Source of the DNA: Pseudopyrenochaeta lycopersici
Taxonomy: Eukaryota > Ascomycota > Dothideomycetes > Pleosporales > Pseudopyrenochaetaceae
Reading direction: 5' to 3'
DNA: 64,000 nt
NCBI GenBank assembly: GCA_003313425.1
Contig: NHZP01000006.1
Coordinates: 1,488,001 to 1,552,000, forward strand
The stretch's first letter is position 1, and every line of letters begins with the position of its first letter. Below, piece by piece: positions 22,064-33,500 of the stretch. The notes below the pieces were generated by a model. That model was given only the letters and a program-made list of their open reading frames with translations, made no database searches and had not been told where the DNA came from. Position numbers and translations under genes: made by a program.

Positions 22064-22813
22064 TTACTTGGCATTCGCCAATACCCTCCTTCCTACACCT
22101 GCAGTTCTTGTAGCCGCGCCCGCAGCTGCACCGGCACCCGCAGCTGCACCCATGTTACTCACCACAAACTGCGCAGCTTCATCTGCATTCCGTCCATAAC
22201 TCAAATGCGGTGCCAAGACAACTGCCTGTCCAGCACATATGAGGTCTCCTGTAGCACAAATGATCTTCGTGTTCGCAGCAGGGACGTTGCCAACAGCATC
22301 CCCGTTGTCAGGGTCGCCGAAAATGACTGCGGAGGATACGAAGGCGGAGTCCTGTGCACTGAGCATATCGGCTGCGTTATGGACGAGCTGGCCTCCTTGT
22401 CTTTTATTTCAATTAGACTCTAATCAAGTGACAGGGTAACGGAGAGTGAAGCAAACGTACGAATAGCCAGCCATAACCAAAGCTGTATCCGGGCATTGTG
22501 CCCTAACCTGGCCAACCATCTGCGCCATCAAAGCACTTCCTCTTCTATCCCCTCCCGCCAGGAAACCGGCAACATTAGCAGGGTACTCGATGCCCTGAAC
22601 AGCGACGTTGGCGGCGCCGCCCATCATTTGGCCTATGGCGCTGACAAAGGGTGGCCCAGCGATCGTCCCCATGTTGCCGGCCTCAGTAGTACCACGGGCG
22701 AAGAGGACAGTCATTGCTTTGCAACCGCCGCCTCCTGTGACATCGTTTTGGGTTGATGATGACAGTGCAGCAAGGGTAAGGGTCGGGAGGCTGAGAAGGG
22801 TGAGGGACTTCAT
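22064..22813 (-). CDS. Cutinase-family serine esterase (CE5), secreted
   Basis: Model: complement(join(22064..22400, 22461..22813)), 229 aa, with a 60-bp intron that splits the catalytic serine codon region. An N-terminal signal peptide (MKSLTLLSLPTLTLAALSSS) is followed by C31...VLFARGTTE, typical of CE5. The nucleophile motif is GYSQG at 116-120 (Ser118), the acid is in CATGDLIC (Asp170), and the base is His183 in PHLSYG. Cysteines 31/107 and 166/173 match the two family disulfides, so the catalytic set is complete. CE5 enzymes hydrolyse cutin polyester or acetylated xylan outside the cell; cutinase is the better guess from the GYSQGG and GDP contexts. An Ala/Gly-rich segment sits near the C-terminus. 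Length is normal for the family. Confidence 0.92.
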
Positions 22814-24259
22814 GGCTGTAGAATTACAGGTTGGTATATTAGAAGAGACAGACGAATGATTAATTTACTATTGAATGTATGACTAGAATGAAGGAGAGCC
22901 TGCCTGAGGTCTGAAAAGAGAGAAAATAGGGTCTGGGTATAAGGATACTTCCAGGCGATTCACAGAGTTCACGCCTTCTTGTACCGCAGTGCCACTGGAA
23001 TTCCCAAGTGGAGCTGCCGAGGTATACATGCAGGCATTGAAAAGCCGACCTCATAATAAACATTTGTCATGTTTCGTTGTTGCTCCCAAGATTGCTTTTA
23101 GAACACCATGCTGTGAGTTGAGGTAGGCCAAGATGTCGGAGAATACTACACCAATAATGGCTGTGCAAGGTCTTCCACGCTAAAAGAAGCTTTTTTCGGA
23201 CATTTTTGACAAGGGCTCAAGGATTGGTTGCCTGTTGGGCTGCATATGACAGCCGGTACAACGGTTAACCTAGTGAAGCCGCGACAGAAACTGTCAGTAG
23301 AAGCGGCGGAGTTTCCGTTCTAGTATCGGCCAAGGCCATCAATGGTCAGTTAGGCGCCTAAGTAGGGCATCTGAGGAAGTCATAACGCGTTTGACATCGT
23401 GTTTCGAAGCATCTAGTCTTCCCAGATCGTGTGCGCAGTGGAATCGCTGGCGACACAGACAATGCTCAAGGTATGAACAACGCAGGCTGTCAATGAAGTA
23501 CCTTGGGTATGCAGAAATGTAGTCATATTCCTTATATTTCGAGTCTTGTAGGCGGCATTGGCGAAAGTACATTCTAAAGAGAGAAGCCGCAAATCCGAGG
23601 TTGTTTCAGCGCTGGAATCAACAAGACACGAATCGTATCATGTTTCATCGATCATCCTGAGCCCTGTTTCAAACTCGCGGTATGGCGATCTTCCGTGCCT
23701 TATTGTCGTTGGGGAACACAGCATTCATGCGTCGAAGCTGAAGGCTTGATGGGCTTGTTTAGTCGATCAGGCCACGTGACCTCCACAGTGGTTAGCATGC
23801 GTGAGAGGAAACACCAAGGCGAAACTGCCCATTGCTTACGCGTTCGCAGGTCATAACCAAGAGAACCTTGGATCGCTGGCATTTCTTGACTGCATTTCGG
23901 AGTTCGGCATTGTACTCGCGAGGTCCCGGGTTCTGTGGCTGCAGAAATTGTGGCTACCGCAGCAGCCCAACATTTGCGACTCAAAATGAAAGGGCGGTCT
24001 TTTAAAATAAAAGGCCATTGTGACCTCACGGCATCTGCAACCCAAAGTCACCGGTTTTCATATAGAAGGGCGGAGGTTGACTCATTCGGCATTCGGTACC
24101 TACGGGTGTGGAGCAGTAAGCGCCCCGCCAGACTAAAGGCGGAAGGTGTATTTCTGTATCTTCGAAGCCTTGCAGCTGTCAACATCTGGACATAAAATCA
24201 AGGCAATAACAGCAATTAAGTCTATCCGGCTGAACATATTCAACTCGAAATCATTCACC
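22814..24259. other. Intergenic, divergent promoter region
   Basis: This 1.45-kb stretch lies between the minus-strand cutinase and the plus-strand GNAT gene. No coding signal is recognised in it. Confidence 0.45.
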
Positions 24260-24962
24260 ATGCCTCTCGAAATCCGCCCCATCGAAGAGTCCGACGTTGC
24301 GGACTTTGTCCGTATCCAAATGGCCGCTTTTCAGGGCGGCGGCGGCATCACGAAACTTATAACTCCTGATCCTCTGCCAGCAGACTATGTTCAAAAAGCA
24401 ATTGACAAGCACATCAAGTCTTGGCGCGAAGAGCCAGACGTCACGTATTTGAAAGTTATCGACACAGAGTTGGACGGGAAGATGATCGCAGGCGCCAAGT
24501 GGCGCATCAACGAGAAAGAGAGGACAGAAGAGCAGATACAGAGCATGCTGCCGGTACCGGGTCCTGATGAAGAAGGAAGGCCAGCGCTGCAAGACTTTAT
24601 GAGGTATCTTGCTCGAGTAAGGAGGGAGTACATGGGCACCAAGCCTTTTTATTGTAAGTGTAATTTCGCGAAGTCGACATGCATTGCCAGGCTAATCTCT
24701 GTAAGTCTTGCAAATCCTTGCAACACACCCAGACCATCATCGCAGAGGCGCAGGAGCGAAATTGATAGCTTGGGGTGTAGAGCAGGCAGACAAGGCACAA
24801 TTGCCTTCTTTCCTAGAGTCATCACCTATGGGCAAGCCGCTGTACGCAAGGATGGGCTTTCAGCAGAAGTACGAGGAGGTATGGGATTTGACCAAGTATG
24901 GTTTTCAGGGTACAGACACTAACACGGTCATGATTCGAGAACCATTATCCCTTAAAAAATGA
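24260..24962 (+). CDS. GNAT-family N-acetyltransferase
   Basis: Model: join(24260..24653, 24706..24962), 216 aa. The 52-bp intron (GTAAGT...GTAAG) joins KPFY to LQILATHPDHHRRGAGAKLI. That stretch is GNAT motif A: a beta strand followed by the acetyl-CoA pyrophosphate loop RRGAGA. The C-terminal motif B region reads PLYARMGFQQKYE, as in fungal GNATs of the small-molecule type. The N-terminus (LEIRPIEESDVADFVRIQMAAF) is the usual first strand and helix. These enzymes acetylate amines using acetyl-CoA; the acceptor is unknown. It is probably cytosolic, with no targeting signal. It is unrelated in layout to the NatD-type gene near 58 kb. Confidence 0.85.
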
Positions 24963-25094
24963 AGTGGATGGAGCTAAATGGGGGACGAGAAGTCAGATCG
25001 TATGCTTTTGGATAGGGCCCCACAGCAGTACGGTATTATACGACATTAGGAGGTTTCTCTTACTGTACAAAAAGAGAGCTTCTTGGGTAACGCA

Positions 25095-25748
25095 TCATGT
25101 AATCCTCGCGATGCGTTTTTTGTCCGCCCCTACTTGAATCTCCACTTCCCTCTCCTCTCCAAGCCTATGCACATGTTTCATAAACTCCAAATGATCACCG
25201 TCTGCCTCTGTATACATTGTTTTAGCCAGCCATTCGAGGCGAAAAACCCTGAGTGCCGTAGCTTCGTCAAGCATGTCAAAGAAACGATCAACATGCTTTT
25301 GGTAGTCCGGCGTAATCATACGTGCAGGTTGCACAAGCGTAATGGATTTCACTTCACTGATCGCACCGCCGACGACCTCAAAAAAAGTGGTGCCGGTGTC
25401 AACGCAAAGGATTCTGATAGTTTTGGTGGCACAGAGGTAGGAAAGGGCTTCCATTCGGATTTGGGCACAGACGCGGAAAAGTGGGAGATTGAGCGCAGAC
25501 GCACCAAGGTGTTCGGCCTTTACGCAGTTGGCGACGGTAATTACTTTGAGCTCCGAGTAGATGGCGTAGGAGTATATTTGATTGCGGATCTCGCCTGGCA
25601 GCATGAGAAAGCGAGAGCGACTGTTGTCTCCTCGGGGCTGAAGGCAGATTAGCATGGTGAACAAATTCCGGATTGACATACTTATTACCATTGATGAGGG
25701 TTGATCCCTCTGGCCAACGTAGCTGCGAAGCCATTTCCTCAAACTCAT
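25095..25748 (-). CDS. 2EXR-domain protein (F-box-like, fungal)
   Basis: This is a single-exon ORF of 217 aa. The core SRFLMLPGEIRNQIYSYAI, followed by LPLFRVCAQIRMEALSYLCATKTIRI, is the 2EXR signature common in Dothideomycetes and Leotiomycetes. There a short F-box-like 'LPxEIRxxIY' helix is followed by 'LLxVCRQIRxEAL'. Function is unknown for the family; an adaptor role like F-box proteins has been suggested by resemblance only. No signal peptide or membrane segment is seen. The ATG at 25748 is used, but Met20 or Met24 could equally be the start because the first residues add nothing conserved. Confidence 0.72.
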   Translation of the reverse strand: MSLRKWLRSYVGQRDQPSSMVISMSIRNLFTMLICLQPRGDNSRSRFLMLPGEIRNQIYSYAIYSELKVITVANCVKAEHLGASALNLPLFRVCAQIRMEALSYLCATKTIRILCVDTGTTFFEVVGGAISEVKSITLVQPARMITPDYQKHVDRFFDMLDEATALRVFRLEWLAKTMYTEADGDHLEFMKHVHRLGEEREVEIQVGADKKRIARIT

Positions 25749-26022
25749 CGTGGTGGTGATATCAGTAGGCAGACATGTTGGTGTCGAGGTGAGATGTGAG
25801 CAGCTGCGACCTTACCCGATTCGGCTAGCAGAATTATTCGCTCGAAGGCGAACAATTCAATGTTAGTCTTGACCATAGATTAGCACGTCGAAAGCAAATT
25901 ATTGAGACTGAGATATCCACTAGCGCCCGTGGGCTTCAGATAAAGTGCTTAAAATATGTGGTGGTTCTGAGGCATTCTACCTGTACACCCGCCTTGTTCA
26001 TCAATAGCTTAGGCAGCCACAT

Positions 26023-27518
26023 CTACGACTGCGGCACCATCAAACGATCCACATCCGGTCCCCAATTGCCCGTCGCACTGATCTTGACCTCATTTGTGCC
26101 CTGTCTCAGATTCACATGCACGACAGAACTAGCTGGATCACCTCCTCCGTGCGGGAGAAATGCGATCCTCTGACTGACCCCGTTTACACTGACATCTGCA
26201 TAACGCTGGCTACTGTCACCGTTCAGATGCTTGACCCTCAACGTTGTGCGCGTAGTTGCCAAACTCTGCACATTGCTGAACAGCACAGTGCCAGATGTAG
26301 AACCGCCAATGTAGCCCGCTGAATTACCGCCCGAGCAGGTGGAGCATGCTTGTGATCTTGCGCCGTTGGAGAGTGTGGCTGATTCGCCTTCATACTGATT
26401 CTCAGATGGACCAGCCGTCATGCTTCCAGAGTTTGCATCCAGAATCCAATTCACACTGTTTTTCATGGTTGCAGTGGTGCCATCAATCTGCAATGGTAAC
26501 CACACGTACGTGCTTCTCATCAGATTTGAACTCTGCCAACGATCGCCCAGGTACATGAACTGATTTCCAATGGGTAGCACAAAAGTTGTTTGTGAGGCGT
26601 ATGTGTTTGAGCCTGAGTCTGCGAATTTCTTCCAGGCGGACCAGGGACCGGATAAAGAGGTAGCAGTGCTGTAATAGTTGTCGTTCGGGTTCCAACCAGT
26701 CAGTTGCGAGCTGAACATGAAGTAGACACCGTTCTTCTTGATCACAGCCGGCGATTCATACTTCTCAGCCCAGGTGTACACGTTTCTTACGACGGTGAGG
26801 TAATCGTCTGAGAGCAGATTGATGCGGAGACCATTTCTGCGCTGTGGTTTTGTCAGTCTCTCGTGCAGGCGACGTGTAAATCAGCGCAACGTACATCTTC
26901 GGTCAAGAGATATGCCTGGCCATCATCATCTACGTACACTCCGGAATCCCTACTTTCGAACCCTAGCGGCTGCTCACTCCTCAGGTACGTATACTTTCCG
27001 CACACAGTATCACCGATTGCAACGCCGATTTTTGCTTCGCCGTAGTTTGCGCTATCGATGTGCATCCACATCACATATTTGTTAGTTTTTGCGTTGAAGA
27101 TGACTTTGGGTCGCTCAATAACGCGGCCTGGGCCTGTGTCGCCGGATGCAGTTTGCGAGATGAGTGCACCCTCATAGTTCCACTCCACAAGATTGGTGGA
27201 AGAATAGCAATTCACGTTTATGAACGCTGTGCCGTTGGTCTTGTCTTCACCGATCCTGAAGCAAGGCGTGATGAGCAATGTGGTAAATAGAGATGAAGCT
27301 GTTCAGGCGTACCAATACCACTTTGCTCCGACCTTGATAATCCCTCCTCCGTGAGCTTGTATATGCTGTCCAGTGTTGGTCTGCAACACCTGTCAGTCGA
27401 AGGCTTATGCAGTCAGAGTAGAACCCACCGCAGTCCATGTTGCGCCAGGAACAATTTGTAGTGTTGCAGTCGCCACCGAAGCCAGCAGACCTAGTGCTGT
27501 GAGCCCAAAAGATCGCAT
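26023..27518 (-). CDS. Glycoside hydrolase GH43 (subfamily 24-like) with C-terminal CBM35, secreted
   Basis: Model: complement(join(26023..26841, 26895..27255, 27313..27380, 27429..27518)), 445 aa. The three introns are 53, 57 and 48 bp. A signal peptide (MRSFGLTALGLLASVATA) comes first. The five-bladed propeller domain spans about 31-310: AHGGGIIKVGAKWYW, GEDKTNGTAF, NCYSSTNLVEW, RPKVIFN, MWMHID, then YESPAVIKKNGVYFMFSSQLTGW and a DRWQSSNL segment. This matches fungal exo-beta-1,3-galactanase-type GH43. From about 323 to the end there is a CBM35-like beta-sandwich (YEGESATLSNGA...AGYIGG...FLPHGGG). Such enzymes trim the galactan backbone of plant arabinogalactan proteins outside the cell. 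In that subfamily the usual catalytic base is reported absent, so activity cannot be judged from a missing residue. Two tandem acceptors (27390 and 27381) are possible for intron 1. Confidence 0.9.
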
Positions 27519-30500
27519 CGTGAAGATCGCGATTATGATTTGAATAAGTCGCGTCAATTCCAAAACATATGGAAGGCGGAACGTTCATTATAGCACTGTA
27601 TGAACCAGCTAACCCGGGATAATATCAGCCCATTGCTTTCAGATGAGTGGGTACTGAGCCACGCTGCCATTGACGGAACACATCATTTCAACAAGTCACG
27701 AGTATAGATCAATGTTTCAATGACCAAGAATGTTTATTGAGTCGGACATGGGTCCGTAAACGAATTGCGGGGCGCATTAGCGTAAAGTTTGGAATGACGA
27801 TAGTTCCGGCTTTTTTCCTTAATTGAATAACTTGATGCCCATGTGCCTGCGCTGGGTTGGACTTTTGCCGGGTCGTAAATCAACCGCTGCCCGGACCAAG
27901 TGTTTATAATGGGCACAATTCTTTTCGGTGCTAGATGTAACATGCGGAAGCATGGAAGAATCGAGGCAAGCTTCCGGTCTTGATTTTTGGACGCTTAGAG
28001 GACTTACGAATAGACAAAATGATGGAATGCTCGCTGAGCGCCCGAACAAAGGTCAGGAGATAAACCGACGCATAAATTACAGGCCTCCCAGTCCCAGTGT
28101 GAAATACAACTTGATCTACCTATGCAGATCCAATATACGCGTTAAAGGCCCATGATCATCCGGGTAGGTGGAACTTTCAAGAGGTCGAACATTCTCATAA
28201 AGGGTTGCAAACGCAAACAAGAGAGTACATGCGGCTCGCTCTACTTGTTGTACTTCCTACCCTGGCTAATCATGGTATCCGCATTCTAAGAGATTGCAAG
28301 TCCATCCCTGTCACGTATCAGTGTTGTATCTCCACAATCGTGTGCTTTGCAATCCTGGCGCCTGGGTCGTTGCTTGTCCTGATAGAGATATGTCGTGTCT
28401 GGTCTTAGCTGCTCAAATTCTGTCTGCTTCTGCGTTTACCACCAACCAGGACCATCCTAGGTGTTTGGCTGCACTGTAGAGTCGTTTCTCCAGATCGCTC
28501 TCGGTCGTGGCCCGGCCTTACGTATGGATTCACCCCGGTTCTCTGAAGCCCTTAGGCCCTGCGGATCTTAGCTATGCAAGTATCAAGTCGTTTTACAGAA
28601 GAGTGTAGTCATGTGTCCGAAGCTCACCCTGTACAATGATCTCGGTGTTGGAGCCGGTGTCAAGCACACGGTCAACTCGCCGAGCGCTGAGCTGGTTTGA
28701 GGAACAACGATACTCTCCTTTCAGCATTAGCATACTTCTAAGCGTCTATGCCCCTGTAGTGTCCGAATAGATTGCTACCGGCACACATATTTTGTCTAGG
28801 GTAGGCTGCGCGTGATGCTGTCGCGGTTCGTTGTAGAAATGTATCTAACAGTACCGAACCAAGCATGACAGCCATCAATACTGTCTCTACAAGCCCCCTG
28901 GGCAGTCTCTGAGGATGTGAAATGGTGTCAGAGGCAGATGCCATGCACTCAAGGTAGCGCCCATCTCTGCGGGTGATCTGGGAGTCCTGGGGGCAACGCT
29001 GGCGGCGGGTCAGCGGAAGAGGCCGCCCAGGCGCCTGTTCAAGGAGGAATTCCCACTCTTGACGCCATGTTCCAGGGCGGTGTGAATAGTTCAGCTTGCT
29101 CATTTGGATATAGCGTCCAGAAACCGGATACTCCGAAGGCCATCATATGCGTTGTTGCAAATGTCTGCCAGTTTGGCGGCAGCTGGTGACGGGCATAAGT
29201 CAACACCACAGGGTCGCTATCGCCAACTTTATGTCGCGCCCCTCCACATTCCGAACACCCCCACCGTCCACAACGCACAACGCCGCTGAGTCCTGAGAAT
29301 AGGTGCATCTTTTGGCGGCAACTTTGTTCATGCACATGCCGCTCGTCTTGATGTCACCGAGCCATGGGTCATGTTGTGGTCGCTGATTGAGCTCTGAAGC
29401 TCTGGTAGGCTTGGTTTCATCCCCCGCCGCCATCTTACTCTACCACAGCTCCAGCGGAGTAGAAGAACCTCCTGAGAAGGTCTGGAGAGCTCGAAGCCAG
29501 CTTGACTAATCTTTCACGAGTCCGTGGACGCTGTCGCAGGTTCGACTGTAAGCTCAGGGTTGCGGCCAATCTACTCGCTACTTCACGACCCCCGAAACAC
29601 GCTCACAAATCCCTAGATGCAACAAATCTGCAGCTTCTGAGGTACCGAAGAACACAGAAGTATGCCCTGAGCTTCCTGTGGGTGGGCACATGCATCAGGA
29701 AGGCGAGGCAGGCGACAACATGGCTTCCAGCACGTCACCGAGGGCGGCAACCGGACACATCATAGCCTCAAGGTATGTTATGGAAACGCATGGATATGCG
29801 CTGCATGTCTGGAATGTTTGCTGATATCGAGCTTGTGCAGCATCTCCGTCTCCCATCCGCACCCAACCGACGATACGATTGTAGCGGCAGCCTCCATCAG
29901 CGCGCACATACTCCTCTTGACTGGCTCCAAATCTCCTTGAAGTCGTTGCCTATATCCGCATACCTCGCGAACACTTCATTGGGAGTGTAATAGAGCAGAG
30001 GCTATAGCCCATATATGCTATCCAGAATACGAGAACGAGTTGGGAGGCGAAAGATGTCGACCATCGTATACCATAGACCATACAAGCGCCTGGTTTGGCG
30101 GCAAACCTCTGTTCGGAATTGTTCAGGGCTCGCCCTATCTTGGCTTGGCCATGCGCAACATGAGCTTGCCGAGCTCTGACATGGTACGCCCTCAATCGTC
30201 GCGGTTACTGCTGTATCGGATTCTTCGTCTATACGTGCTGGCCTGTCATGTCATTGAGGGTGGATAATGCAAGTTTTGCCGTCGTTGTGCGCCATACGCA
30301 TACGTAGCATCGCGTCTCCCAGCGTCAGTATACTAGCGCCACGCACATTCAGCGCGAAAGCCAACATTGGTCCCGATATCTCTGGCCTTTGGCAACTCTT
30401 AGGTCATGTCGCTCTGAGAGACCGGTTCAATGTTCTTTGCTTCTTCCCCGACCCCTCTGTGATGCTTCGCGCTCGCATGGCATACGTGAAGCGGCCTCGA

Positions 30501-33500
30501 ACAACCGACATATCAAGCGCGAGACTTCGGAAGGGAAGTATGATCCACCTCTCCTTACAATCTTCAGTCATCAATCATTTCGGATTGGGTCCAGCTCTTC
30601 TTGGCCGCCCCCAGCCACGCTGCGACTTGCCGATCAAGTTCATACTCTCACGAATCAACCACCGTCTCTCTACAGTTATCTCCTCCCACGTTCCTCAATA
30701 TTGGTCTTACTGATACCAGCAAGGCACAAACCGGGCCGACTTGGACTCATGCTAGTTGTCGAAAAGGATGTTATGTTATATGGTCTCTCCTGGAGGTGTA
30801 GGACGGGCAAACTACAGCACAAAGAAGGGGGAGACCTGTGTCTAACGCGTCCCGTGTAGCTTCAGAATGTCCAGTCCCCATGAAACATCAGCTGTTGGGT
30901 AATTCCAATGTTGAGGATTGTGGTGGTGGTGGATGCTGTGGTGAACAAAGTGCGATTCACACTTATTGGTGGCTGATTTGACGGCGACACGATGATACCA
31001 TTGCGTATGCAAGACATATCCGACAAGCGGCATCAAACTTGGTGACTTTCCATCTTCGATGCTTGGCGAGTTACTGAATTTGAAGGACGACTCTTCGCAC
31101 GCATCCTCTGAAGGAATCTTTAAAGGGCTTTTTGGCTTGTATCCGGGCACAACCTACCTCGGATTTTGGTCACTCTCAGCCGTTTTCGGTCTTCAATTAT
31201 TTGCAGCCATTGCGGGTCGCTCTCGATGAGACGCCGGCATTTGGCATAACTAACCCCCTTCAACGGTTTGACAGACGCTTAGCCATCTGGAACCTCAAGC
31301 ATGGCTGTTCACGATGAGACGCAGTTATCCATCATTGGCCTCCCAGACAAGGAGCTATCGAGAGCATCATGTTTGAGCTCAAATTGATTTGACATAAAGC
31401 GTTTTGAAACACTTTGATCAAGGACGAACGTCGAACGCGACATATCCCCCTCTGGATTTACCTCGTTTTATTGTGATGCGTTGATTCTTCAACTACCTGT
31501 GTCACCTGTTGGGTCGGCAGTAGTCCATCCTCGGGTGTAAGCGGATTTGGTTGCAAATATCGGATCGACGCCAGTCTCCATATGTCTCTTTCAGAGGATG
31601 GTAGGACTGACTCCATGGAGTCTTCTCTTTTTCTTTCTCTTCTTTTCCTTGTTATCTTTGCGCACGGCACACTCTTTCGGGCCATTATTCTGCTCCCCTA
31701 TTTGTCTTTCAACACCCCTTCTTCTGCTTCTCTAATCTCTGTGCCTCGGATACCAACGCCTATGGCAGTTGAAGTACTCTTTCTGCAACTCTTTCGCTCG
31801 TCCAGTCATTTCTGTACTTTCAATTCGAAAACTCAACAAACCTATCTTTGAGGACGGATTCGGTACTCGAAAATACTTCAAATATGAATATTGGGCCTTT
31901 TTGACATCGCGGCGGCAGCATTTAGTCTCATGAAGAGCTTTGAAACCTGCCTTGAGTAAGAGCTGGCTTTCGTCGGATACGTACGATATTGATCGTTCTT
32001 CTTGCCGAACCAATCAACACTCTCATCATTTGTCAGGTCCAGCGGTTATATGTCCCAGCATTCTTATAATGACATGGCAACTTTGCCTTCTCCTTCGAAT
32101 GGCAAGTGTCGGCGGTATCTCAAGACATTGGCAAGCGTATAGCCTTTTCGCCGAAGGAATGATGCCTTTTCCCAAACGATCGACTTGTTTGATATGCACG
32201 ACACCACCTGGCCGTTGAAGATGCATTCATCCAATAAACTGCATGGTTTTGGCCGAGTTCCTAGGTCAAGGTTGCTCCAAACGACGAGAGAAACCCTCGA
32301 TTCACCACAATTTCCTCCAGATGTCGCCCCATTGTCCGGCTAAGTTTGCAGACTCATCGTCGGTTCGTCCTTTGCGCAGTCGGTTGGTCTTTCCGATTCG
32401 AAAAAGGCAGTACCTCCAACACTTTCCGCATGTAGGCGCCCTAAGCAGGAAACCCCGCTGCCTTCTCTACAGCACAGCTGGTATACTGACTCTTATGTTT
32501 CGTAACGACTGAGAAACAGCCCTTTGATCCGGAAAATGATCTGTGACGGAATGCACATCGTTCAACAGGTACCGCCGTTTCCCGCATGCAACCACAAGCG
32601 GGCTCAGGTAATTACTGCTGTCACGGCTTTGATATTGGCCATGACAACAAAGCCTGGTGCTCAACCCCGTGAAGGCGTTACAAACATCTTCTGAGAGCCG
32701 ACGAGCACAAGAAAGTAATACCTCTGCTTGCTCAAAGTATTGCCATACTCTTACTCTATGAATTATGTATGGTCATCTATTTCGGCAGGTCAGAGAGATC
32801 AAGTGTAAAGTGGAAGAGCAGAAACGTGATTGGGGTTGCAAGACAACTTACACTCGCCTTGTTGTCTCTCTCCAGCACACGGGAGAGGAATCCAGGGTTG
32901 AGACTCGTACCGGCAGAACTACCTCGGTGCTTTGAGATATGGCTTGCAGTCTTACGTCGACACAAATCTTAATCATGACGTTACTCCGTGTCGTTGGTCC
33001 GACTTTAAAGAATCTGGCTATATTATGGATGCGACGGCCAACCTCAATAACGCTAGGCCAGTCACAGTGCATATTGTCAACCCTAGTCGGCGGGCTTATT
33101 GTCGGAACACCCCATCTTGAGGGCGGGATTCCCTTGGGGAAATAATGGCCTGGAAGGAATCGAGACTCGTGGCCTAGATTTAAAGCCACTTTTATTGTCG
33201 GTCGGGCTTAGAAATTTACGTTCGTGAATTTTGCTACAGGTCCCGCCGTACTTCAGTCTCGCATCGGACCGGAGTCGCGCACGCTTATGTGTTCTTTCAA
33301 CCATTTTCGTGTATCTTCTGGTTCCATTCGAGGAATGTTCCTCTCCTCAGTGGGTTGTGTTCGAAGATTGGGTGCCATGCGCGTGTGTCGGATTGGTATT
33401 GCCAATAGCGCGACTCAATCTGGACTCCTTATATCTTTCATCGAAGCATCGACTCTGCGGGTTCGGGCGCTGTTGGTGTTCTATCGGAACAATGCCTTGA

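Noticed and set aside
28738..29335. Possible multi-exon minus-strand gene
   Set aside because: Protein-like fragments occur in two frames but no donor/acceptor chain joins them in frame and no domain is recognisable.
29530..29550. tRNA-like B-box GGTTCGACT
   Set aside because: The downstream bases do not fit a T-arm and no A-box or acceptor stem can be folded around it.
30842..31150. Minus-strand ORF with a histidine-rich patch resembling a hydroxylase or desaturase box
   Set aside because: Only one His cluster is present, from a GTG/GGT-repeat tract; no other family motifs or membrane helices accompany it.
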